A DNA stretch of 5,774 nucleotides, from assembly GCA_020718125.1 (NCBI GenBank), contig DYDC01000181.1, forward strand, positions 1-5,774, read 5' to 3'. The position numbers and the translations under genes are program-made. This DNA comes from Methylacidiphilum sp. GTDB lineage: Bacteria; Verrucomicrobiota; Verrucomicrobiia; CAIQCK01. The notes under the pieces were generated by a model, which was given only the letters and a program-made list of their open reading frames with translations, was not told the DNA's origin and did not search any database. The first letter of the stretch is position 1. Each line of letters opens with the position of its first letter. Below are positions 1 through 5,732 of the stretch, piece after piece.

Positions 1-1
1 G

Positions 2-70
2 GGGAGAGAGAAAGAGATGCGGAAGGCGATGGCGGAAGTGATGAAGGAAATGTCTGATGTTGAGACCTGA
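2..70 (+). CDS. C-terminal fragment of an unidentified protein, possibly a transposase (5' end outside window)
   Basis: The frame beginning at base 2 is open from the window edge to a TGA at 68-70 and encodes about 22 residues ending EMRKAMAEVMKEMSDVET. The peptide is charged and strongly helical, as expected for a protein C-terminus. It converges on the DUF362 gene, whose stop lies 17 nt away. The stop codon falls inside the sequence GTTGAGACCTGACCCC, which resembles, from memory, sequences found at the ends of small REP/IS200-like (Y1 transposase) units; if so, this is the tail of such a transposase. No catalytic motif lies inside the window, so the family is an inference. Frame 1 is also open but ends earlier, at base 57. 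The A+G-rich composition of bases 1-50 differs from the rest of the window. Confidence 0.35.
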   Translation, partial: GREKEMRKAMAEVMKEMSDVET

Positions 71-79
71 CCCCCATTG
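49..79. repeat. Possible end motif of a small REP/IS200-like mobile element
   Basis: The stretch contains TGTTGAGACCTGACCCC and is bounded by a short AATG/CATT inverted repeat (49-52 and 75-78). From memory, very similar strings occur in many copies beside IS200/RAYT-type transposase genes in GC-rich environmental genomes. Only one copy is present in this window, so its repetitive nature cannot be shown here. Confidence 0.3.
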
Positions 80-86
80 CTCTGAC

Positions 87-1100
87 TCAACTGCGCAGCA
101 CCGCGAAAGGCTCCAGCACCTTGAAGTGGCGGCGGACGGCGGCGATGCGCTCGCCGCGCTGCGCGATGGCATCCTCGCAAATGACGCCGTCGTGCAGCGC
201 CATCAACTGCAGGTAGGCCACGCGCTCCGGGCGCAGGCCCATCACGCGCGTGGCGGTGGCGTCCACTGCGGCGAGGTTTTCGCCCATGATGAGCACGCCG
301 GCCGGCACGGTCTCGCCCATCAACGGCCCGTCGCCTTCCATGCCCTCGATGCCGTCCACGATGGCGAAGCCGGGTCGCAACGCCAGCGCGATGTCCGCGA
401 TGCTCTGGTGGATGCCGCGCCAGTGGAGCAGGTTTTTCGGCCAGCCGTATTTCGCGCCGGGCACGACGCCCATGAGGTTCTTCAGCGACAACGTCACGCC
501 GGCCCAGTGATGGGTCTTGAGCTTCGGCAGCGAAACGATGAGGTCCGCGCCGAGCGCGGTGTCGGGCAGCCAGAGCTTGCCGAGCTGGGTGTAGTTCGCA
601 GCGAGCGGGACGGGGCGGATCGAATCGAGGTTGAGGTCCACGAACGGCGCGCGCGCGTGCCGCAGCGCGTCGTCGAGGCCGGATTCCTCCAGCAACATCT
701 CCGTGTCGCGCTGGTGGCCGGGGCCTTCGGCCACAAGAACCTCGCGCGCGCCGGCGGCGCGAAACGCCTCGATGGCGGCGGCCACGACGGCGGGATGGGT
801 GTTCACGCGGCGGGCATTGGAGTATTCGACGAGGTTCGGTTTCAGCAGCACGCGCCGGTCGCGCGCCCGCTCGATGACGGCGGGATGGTTCTTCAAACCG
901 GCGCGGATGAGCGTGGCGAGTTCCTGTCGGTAGGACGACGCTTTGAGGATCGTGACCGCCGTGCGCGACGAGCCGCCGCAGTCGAGCCACAGGCCCGTGC
1001 CGGCGCCAAGCGCGCCGCCAGCGGCCGCGGCGGCGCCGAGCTTGAGGAATCGCCGGCGGTTGACGCCGGGCGGGGCTGGATTGTCAGCGGGGTTTGGCAT
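87..1100 (-). CDS. Tat-exported DUF362 domain-containing protein
   Basis: This 337-residue protein belongs to the DUF362 family (PF04015), whose biochemical function is not established. Residues 14-20 (NRRRFLK) form a twin-arginine motif followed by a hydrophobic Ala/Gly stretch (22-37), so it is probably exported folded by the Tat system. The family core is visible as VLLKPNLVE (84-92), NTHPAVVAAAIEAFRAAGA (100-118), EGPGH (125-129), LPKLKTHHWAGVTLSLKNLM (191-210), DGIEGMEGDGP (249-259) and AVDATATRVMGL (278-289). Only two cysteines occur (C41, C308), so it lacks the ferredoxin-type 4Fe-4S module fused to some DUF362 proteins. C41 sits after the hydrophobic stretch, but the preceding residues (LWLD) do not form a proper lipobox. 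The start is an ATG lying inside the upstream gene (17-nt overlap), which suggests translational coupling. It is the last gene of a three-gene operon. The family call is firm; the function is unknown. Confidence 0.9.
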   Translation of the reverse strand: MPNPADNPAPPGVNRRRFLKLGAAAAAGGALGAGTGLWLDCGGSSRTAVTILKASSYRQELATLIRAGLKNHPAVIERARDRRVLLKPNLVEYSNARRVNTHPAVVAAAIEAFRAAGAREVLVAEGPGHQRDTEMLLEESGLDDALRHARAPFVDLNLDSIRPVPLAANYTQLGKLWLPDTALGADLIVSLPKLKTHHWAGVTLSLKNLMGVVPGAKYGWPKNLLHWRGIHQSIADIALALRPGFAIVDGIEGMEGDGPLMGETVPAGVLIMGENLAAVDATATRVMGLRPERVAYLQLMALHDGVICEDAIAQRGERIAAVRRHFKVLEPFAVLRS

Positions 1101-2013
1101 CGTCGAGTTTGAAAAGGTTCGGGCCGCCGTCTGCGGTCTGCAACGCGAGCACCGCGAGCGCGGTCAGACGCACATCCTGACGCCAACTGCCGTCGGGTTG
1201 CTGGCGCGCGGCGAGTGTCGCGGCCGGTTCGGCGACCGGCCGGCCAAACGCAGCAAGGCAGAGGATCGCCAGCGAGAGCGCCAGCGCGGAGCGGTGCTTT
1301 TGGATTTCGCGCTGGAGGAAATCCAAGCCGCGCCGCGTCGCTTCATTTGCCGTTCGCGACCCCTGCAACGCGAGTGTTGCGAGCGCGGTGGTCGGGAGGA
1401 AGCCATGCAGCGCCGCGCCGAAGACGGCGGGGTTGCCATAGTTCCAGCCGCCGTCGGCGCATTGGCGGTCGAGGAGCATCTTCTCGCCTTCGGCGACGCG
1501 CGGATGATCGCGCTGGCCGCCGCGCTTCAGCGCCAGCAGCGCGCAGGCAGTCGGCTCGACCCAACTGAACGCGCCGCCGGTCCACGGCCAGCCGACGAGT
1601 TGGCCATCGAGTGTGAGGGCGGCTTGTTGTGTCATCGTTCGCCCGCCCCATGCCAGCAGCCATTTCACAGCCTCAGCCCGCTGCGGCCCGGCGGCGCCAT
1701 GTTGCGCAAGCGCCAGCACGGCGAGCGATGTGGCCCAATGCGGCTCGCTGTCGTTGGGCAGCGCGAAAGCGCCTTCCGGCATCTGCCGCGCCACCAGCCA
1801 GCGGATGCCCGCGTCGCGTTCTTTTGTGAGCGCGGCTTGATCCATCGCCGCGAGCGCATAGCACGTCGGCTCCAATAACGCCGCGGCTTTGGGCCGATAG
1901 GGCCAGCCGCCGTCCGCCAATTGGCTGGCAGAGAGAAAGTCGCGGCCGCGCTGGATCACGCCGGCGCGTCCGCTGGATTCGAGTTCGGCTTTCAAACGGG
2001 TCGAATATATCAA
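1084..2013 (-). CDS. Prenyltransferase/squalene-oxidase repeat protein (alpha/alpha-barrel, cyclase-like)
   Basis: This 309-residue protein carries repeats typical of the squalene cyclase/prenyltransferase fold. QW-like motifs lie at 30-39 (SQLADGGWPY), 76-83 (RQMPEGAF), 183-193 (RQCADGGWNYG) and 270-277 (RQQPDGSW), each followed by an Ala/Leu-rich helix. A further motif, VGWPWTGGAFSWVEPTA, spans 140-156. Squalene-hopene cyclases are roughly twice this length and use a DXDD acid motif, which is absent here, so terpene cyclisation is not supported. No signal peptide or clear membrane segment is seen, so it is probably cytoplasmic. The start is a TTG 10 nt after the stop of the cyclase gene. 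No in-frame ATG occurs before residue 57, which would remove the first repeat, and another TTG at 1995 is possible. It could act as a lipid- or protein-binding scaffold; the substrate is unknown. Confidence 0.8.
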   Translation of the reverse strand: MIYSTRLKAELESSGRAGVIQRGRDFLSASQLADGGWPYRPKAAALLEPTCYALAAMDQAALTKERDAGIRWLVARQMPEGAFALPNDSEPHWATSLAVLALAQHGAAGPQRAEAVKWLLAWGGRTMTQQAALTLDGQLVGWPWTGGAFSWVEPTACALLALKRGGQRDHPRVAEGEKMLLDRQCADGGWNYGNPAVFGAALHGFLPTTALATLALQGSRTANEATRRGLDFLQREIQKHRSALALSLAILCLAAFGRPVAEPAATLAARQQPDGSWRQDVRLTALAVLALQTADGGPNLFKLDDAKPR

Positions 2014-2023
2014 TGCCGGCGGG

Positions 2024-3772
2024 TTAGCGCATCCCTGTCACCTTATAGACCGTCACGGCTTTCGCCTTGCCCTTCACGGTCGTTTCGCCGAGCCGTTCGG
2101 CAACGACGCGGTCCTTGACCAGTTCGTAAGCGCTCTCGCTGATGATCGTGTCGGTGTCCCACTTCCGCGTCTCCGCCTCCAGCCGCGCACCGAGGTTCAC
2201 CTCGTCGCCGATGACCGTGTAGTTGAACAACTCGGCCGAGCCCATGTTGCCGACCATCATCTCGCCGGTGTTGATGCCGACGCCCATCCGCAGCGTCTCC
2301 AGCCCCATCGCGCGCTTCTCCTCGCCGATCCGCCGCAGCGCGGTCTGCATCTCCAGCGCGCACCGCACCGCCCGCAGCGCGTGGTCCTCCTTCTGGGCAA
2401 TCGGCGCGCCCCAGAACGCCATGATCGCGTCGCCGATGTATTTGTCGAGCGTGCCGTCGTGCTTCTTGATGACCGCCGACAACGCGCCGAGGATTTCGTT
2501 CAGCAGCGGGACGACCTTCTCCGGCGGGTTCTTCTCGCAAAACGTGGTGAACCCGCGCACGTCGCTGAAGAGCACCGTCAACAGCCGCCGTTCGCCGCCG
2601 AGCTTGAGCATCGCCGGGTTGGCGAGCATCTGGTCCATGATCCGCTCGCTCAGGTAATGGCGGAACGCTTTCTTGATGAACCGCTTGTCGCGCTCCTCAA
2701 CAAAGAACCGCCAGGCCGACACGGCCCCAAACGTCGGAGCGAGCGCCACCATCGGGGCGACCAGGTGGACCCACAGGTTGCACCAGCTCAGCAGTCCGAA
2801 CGCCGCCGCCACATAGCCGCCGGCCATCGCGCACGCCAGCAACGCCGCCCACATCGGCCGCAGCGTCGCCGTCGCGAGGCCGATCAACGCGCACGCGAGC
2901 ATCACCACCGCCAGTTCAAGCCCCCGCCGCGGCCGGGCGAGGAAATCGCGCTGGAGGATGTTGTTGATCGCGTTGGCGTGGACCATCACCAACGGCGCGT
3001 TGCTGTCGAGCGGCGTCGCGGCCACGTCCGTGCCGGTCGCCGCCACGCCGACCAGCACGACGCTGTTGAGGAAGTTCTTCAGCGGGAACGATTCCGGCTG
3101 GCCCGCGGCGTGTTGCTGCAACGACTTCAGCACCTCCGCCGCCGACACATGCCGGAAATCCTTCAGCCGCCCGCGAAACCGGATCGGCATCTCCGACGGC
3201 AGTTCCTCGATCGAGTCCGGCTCCGCCAGGTCCGCCACCGCCGACGAGAAACCATACTTGTCCCCGACCCAGATCGGCAGCTTGCGCAGCACGCCGTCCC
3301 GGTCGCGCGGCGCGTTCACGTAGCCGGCCTTCACCACCTTCGCCAGCGCGTCGAACGGCTTCAGTTCGTATTCGCCCCGCGCGTCACGGTCCCACGCTGC
3401 CGCGAACACGACATGCCGCAGTTGGCGGCACAGTTCCACCATCGCGGCGTCATGCTCCGGGTGCTTCTCATCCGGCTCGGTGAACAGGACGTCGTAGCCC
3501 ACGGCGCGCGGCGGATACTCGTTGAGGGCCTGCAGCAGCGCCGCGTGGAACTCGCGCGGCCACGGCCAGCGGCCGAGTTGCCGGACGCTGGAGTCGTCAA
3601 TCGCGACGACGATGATGCGCGGGTCAATCTTCGCGGCCCGTTCGGCGCGGAACCGCGCGTCGAGCGACACAATCTCGAACTGGCGCATCAACTCCGTGCG
3701 CTCCAGCACCATGGCAGCCGCCGCGAACGCGATGCCGAGCAACGCGCCGACCAGCCGGCCCAGTTTTCGCAT
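2024..3772 (-). CDS. CHASE2 domain-containing adenylate/guanylate cyclase (class III, membrane sensor)
   Basis: This 582-residue membrane receptor probably makes cAMP from ATP in response to an extracytoplasmic signal. TM1 is at 5-22. An extracytoplasmic CHASE2 domain follows (about 27-275), with the typical IIVVAIDDSSVRQLGRWPWP (53-72) and an AVGYDVLFTEPD segment (90-101). Three more membrane helices lie near 285-303, 308-330 and 334-354, which places the C-terminus in the cytoplasm. The catalytic domain (about 393-582) has both metal-binding aspartates, D404 in FSDVRGF and D448 in KYIGDAIMAFWG. The purine-specifying pair is K444 and T519, and the transition-state pair is N526 and R530 in VNLGAR, so it looks catalytically intact. 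Lys/Thr fits class IIIb. The ATG at 3772 was chosen; an in-frame GTG-GTG-ACG run just upstream allows a start at 3781, and a TAA at 3793-3791 bounds it. There is no clear ribosome binding site. It leads the operon and diverges from the FecR-domain gene. Confidence 0.93.
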   Translation of the reverse strand: MRKLGRLVGALLGIAFAAAAMVLERTELMRQFEIVSLDARFRAERAAKIDPRIIVVAIDDSSVRQLGRWPWPREFHAALLQALNEYPPRAVGYDVLFTEPDEKHPEHDAAMVELCRQLRHVVFAAAWDRDARGEYELKPFDALAKVVKAGYVNAPRDRDGVLRKLPIWVGDKYGFSSAVADLAEPDSIEELPSEMPIRFRGRLKDFRHVSAAEVLKSLQQHAAGQPESFPLKNFLNSVVLVGVAATGTDVAATPLDSNAPLVMVHANAINNILQRDFLARPRRGLELAVVMLACALIGLATATLRPMWAALLACAMAGGYVAAAFGLLSWCNLWVHLVAPMVALAPTFGAVSAWRFFVEERDKRFIKKAFRHYLSERIMDQMLANPAMLKLGGERRLLTVLFSDVRGFTTFCEKNPPEKVVPLLNEILGALSAVIKKHDGTLDKYIGDAIMAFWGAPIAQKEDHALRAVRCALEMQTALRRIGEEKRAMGLETLRMGVGINTGEMMVGNMGSAELFNYTVIGDEVNLGARLEAETRKWDTDTIISESAYELVKDRVVAERLGETTVKGKAKAVTVYKVTGMR

Positions 3773-3884
3773 CGTCACCACGCCGCGACGTTAGCGGGCG
3801 CCGCCCGCCGCCACAACGCAGAATTTTCCTTGCCGTGCCCGACGCCAAAGACGAAAGTTGCCGCATTGTAGAGCCAACACAGCC
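3773..3884. promoter_or_regulatory. Divergent intergenic region between the cyclase operon and the FecR-domain gene
   Basis: About 110 nt separate the two divergent starts and must carry, or overlap, both promoters. A GCGGGC-GCC-GCCCGC inverted repeat (3794-3808) lies next to the cyclase start and could be an operator or a leader hairpin. The AT-richer stretch GAATTTTCC is at 3821-3829. Neither gene has a recognisable Shine-Dalgarno sequence. The assignment as regulatory rests on position, not on a known binding site. Confidence 0.4.
3865..3870 (-). promoter_or_regulatory. Candidate -10 hexamer TACAAT for the cyclase operon
   Basis: On the minus strand this reads TACAAT, one mismatch from the sigma-70 consensus, in otherwise GC-rich DNA. 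The position 17 nt upstream is an A/T-only run (TTTTTT, 3893-3888) that matches the -35 consensus poorly and lies inside the first codons of the FecR-domain gene. If used, the cyclase leader would be about 85-90 nt. Confidence 0.22.
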
Positions 3885-5732
3885 ATGAAAAAATACCTGC
3901 CGCTTTTGCTCGCCGTTTTTCCCGCGCTGGCCGTCGCGCCGCAGCCGGCCACGATGACGCTCGTGCAGGGCAACGTGACCGTGGACGGCCGCATCGCCGC
4001 CACGGGCCTGTCGCTCGCCAGCGGCTCGACCATCGCCACCGAGGCCGCCAGTTTCTGCGACGTGGCGCTCGACGCGATGAACTCGTTCCGCGTGCGCGAG
4101 CAGTCCACCGTGAAGGTCAACGCGCTCTGGGACGAATCGCGGAAGCCCGACGGCTCGGTCGTGAAGAAGGTCACGCTCGACCTGACCCGCGGCGGTCTGG
4201 CCTCGAAGCTCGACAAGTTGCCGCCCGGCACGGAATACGTCGTCCGCACACCGATCGCGGTGGCTGCCGCGCGCGGGACGTTCTTCGGCATTGATATCGG
4301 CATCGCGCGGGTCGGCGTCAACGCCGGCCCAGGTGGCGTCGGCGTCGAGGCGGGCGCGGGCGTTCCCGGCGTCGTCGGCGCGGGCGCGAGCGTCGGAGCC
4401 GGGCCGGGAGGCGTAGGCGTGAGTGGTGGCGCAAATGCGCTCGGTGTCGGCGCGGGCGGCAATGTGGGCGTAGGCCCCGGCGGCGTGCAGGCCGGCGCTG
4501 GAGCGAATGTCATGGGCGTGGCGGGCGCGAATGTGGGCGCGGGAGTTGGCCCCGGCGGGGTGACTGCCGGCGCGGGAGCAAACGTCGGGCCTGTAGGCGT
4601 CGGTGGCAGCGCCGGCGTCGGGCCGGGCGGCGTCGCGGCGGGCGCGGGTGTTGGCGTGGCCGGCGGGCCAGGCATCGGCGCGGGGGCGGGCGTCGGGCCG
4701 GGTGGCGTGGGCGTGGGCGTTGGGATGCCGGGCGGGCCGGGTGTGGGTGTGGGCGTGGGCGCGCCGCCTCCGCCGCCGGGAGTGCCGATGGCGATGGGGC
4801 CGATGGGACCGGGCGGGCCGTTGCCGCCGCCACCGCCGGGCGTGGCCGTGCGCAGCGTCAACCTCGGCGTTGTCCACGGCAACGTGATGATCGTCAGCGC
4901 CGACAACCCGAACAAGTCGGTCAACGTCGGCCCCTACCGGCAGGTCAGCATGGCGCCGTGGGAACTGGCCCAGTTGCGCGCGCGCGGCGCGGGCCTGCTC
5001 TCCGAGCGCATCCTCGGCCGGCAGTTCATCCAGCAGCGTCAGGCGCAGGCGGCGGCGAAACTGCGCGGCACCGGCGTGGACAAGGACGAGGCGGGCGCGA
5101 GGCAGAAGGCGTTCAGCCGGCTCACGCACATCATCTACGACCTCAAGGTCGAGGGTGAGAAACCGATCTCGGACCTCATCATGCGCGACGAGAAACTGGC
5201 GAAGCGATTGTTCGACCATGTCGCGACGGCGAAGGTCGTTGCGTCGGAGCAGCAGCCCGATGGCGCCTTCCGCGTCGTCATCGAACTCGACGGCCTCGGC
5301 GTGCAGGACGCCCTCGGTGGCGCGGTCCAGTTCAAGCAGACCGTAGCGCCGATTTCCCTGGCCGAATACGGCAAACAATACGGCCCGCAGGCGCGGGTGA
5401 CGACCGAGCGCGCGGCGGAGGTGGACGCGCTGCGGAAGCTGGCCGGGAAGATTTACGGCGTGGTGATTGATTCCAACACGACCGTCGAGAACTTCGCGGT
5501 GAGGAACGACACCATCCGCCAGACCGTCACGGGCGTCGTGCAGGGCGCCGAGACGGTCGAGACGACCTACTACAGCGACGGCTCGGTGAAGGTGGTCAAA
5601 CAGATGAACGGCGCGCTCATCCCGAAGCAGCTCTCGCCCACGATGGGCAACGTCTTCGGCCAGATCTACCTCGGCAGCCCGGAAGTCATTGAATTTGCCG
5701 GCTTCGAGCAGATGTTACCGATGATGCGGTAA
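3885..5732 (+). CDS. Secreted FecR domain-containing protein with Gly-rich repeat insert and tandem LPP20-like domains
   Basis: This 615-residue exported protein starts at ATG 3885 (an in-frame TTG at 3858 would spoil the signal peptide). Residues 1-16 form a Sec signal with ALA cleavage at 14-16; there is no lipobox and the only cysteine is C58. The first half of a FecR domain (about 24-138) includes MTLVQGNVTVDG and the hallmark RTPIAVAAARGTFFGIDIG (121-139). About 160 residues of GPGGV-type repeats (142-292) and two PPPPPG tracts (294-299, 314-319) follow. FecR-like strands then resume at 320-356 (VVHGNVMIVSAD, VNVGPYRQVSM). A Gln/Ala-rich helical linker (about 358-400) leads to two LPP20-like domains, 402-470 and 508-577. 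It is divergently transcribed from the CHASE2 cyclase. The known E. coli FecR is an anti-sigma regulator, but here there is no membrane anchor or cytoplasmic part, so a periplasmic or surface role is inferred. Confidence 0.85.
   Translation: MKKYLPLLLAVFPALAVAPQPATMTLVQGNVTVDGRIAATGLSLASGSTIATEAASFCDVALDAMNSFRVREQSTVKVNALWDESRKPDGSVVKKVTLDLTRGGLASKLDKLPPGTEYVVRTPIAVAAARGTFFGIDIGIARVGVNAGPGGVGVEAGAGVPGVVGAGASVGAGPGGVGVSGGANALGVGAGGNVGVGPGGVQAGAGANVMGVAGANVGAGVGPGGVTAGAGANVGPVGVGGSAGVGPGGVAAGAGVGVAGGPGIGAGAGVGPGGVGVGVGMPGGPGVGVGVGAPPPPPGVPMAMGPMGPGGPLPPPPPGVAVRSVNLGVVHGNVMIVSADNPNKSVNVGPYRQVSMAPWELAQLRARGAGLLSERILGRQFIQQRQAQAAAKLRGTGVDKDEAGARQKAFSRLTHIIYDLKVEGEKPISDLIMRDEKLAKRLFDHVATAKVVASEQQPDGAFRVVIELDGLGVQDALGGAVQFKQTVAPISLAEYGKQYGPQARVTTERAAEVDALRKLAGKIYGVVIDSNTTVENFAVRNDTIRQTVTGVVQGAETVETTYYSDGSVKVVKQMNGALIPKQLSPTMGNVFGQIYLGSPEVIEFAGFEQMLPMMR
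4326..4760 (+). repeat. Coding tandem repeat, GPGGV units of 24-25 residues (six units)
   Basis: The prolines of successive GPGGV motifs fall at residues 149, 174, 198, 223, 247 and 272 of the FecR-domain protein, giving unit lengths of 25, 24, 25, 24 and 25 residues (72-75 nt). The rest of each unit is Gly/Ala/Val-rich, with recurring AGAGANV or VGVG. The nucleotide copies differ at many positions, so the array looks old and held by protein-level constraint rather than freshly amplified. The last unit degenerates into VGVGVG. Confidence 0.85.
5106..5612 (+). other. Internal duplication of an LPP20-like domain
   Basis: Residues 408-470 (5106-5294) and 514-576 (5424-5612) of the FecR-domain protein align over 63 positions without a gap, with 13 identities by hand count. 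Shared positions include IY, a central Arg, V-x-x-A-x-x-V, DG, VV and a final Gly. The second copy, with A-x-x-x-L-x-x-x-I-x-G-V-x-I-D-S-x-T-T-V, is the better match to the LPP20 lipoprotein family (PF02169). The first copy is more diverged. Confidence 0.6.

Noticed and set aside
960..985. Lipoprotein signal at Cys41 of the DUF362 protein
   Set aside because: The residues before the cysteine (LWLD) do not match a lipobox, and Asp at -1 is incompatible with the usual rule.
57..1112. Plus-strand open frame of 351 codons antisense to the DUF362 gene
   Set aside because: Shadow frame; the minus strand has the Tat signal and family motifs.
943..1878. Plus-strand open frame of 311 codons antisense to the prenyltransferase-repeat gene
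   Set aside because: Shadow frame with no recognisable domain; the opposite strand carries four QW-like repeats.
2381..3871. Plus-strand open frame of 496 codons antisense to the cyclase
   Set aside because: Arg/His/Gln-rich shadow of a gene with intact catalytic motifs on the other strand.
3998..4300. Classical FecR anti-sigma factor with a nearby ECF sigma gene
   Set aside because: The protein has an N-terminal signal peptide and no cytoplasmic or transmembrane segment, and no sigma factor gene is present in the window.
4326..4760. Gly-rich array as a CRISPR or non-coding satellite
   Set aside because: The repeat is in frame, has no identical repeats or unique spacers, and period changes are whole codons (72 or 75 nt).
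3791..4924. Long minus-strand open frame (377 codons, Pro/Thr-rich) opposite the FecR-domain gene, reading like a proline-rich repeat protein
   Set aside because: It is the antisense reading of the GPGGV repeats. The plus-strand frame has a signal peptide and recognisable FecR and LPP20-like domains, while this one has none.
3624..5378. Minus-strand open frame of 584 codons spanning the FecR-domain gene and the start of the cyclase
   Set aside because: High GC keeps antisense frames open. The composition is Arg/Ala/His-rich with no domain, and it runs across two well-supported genes.
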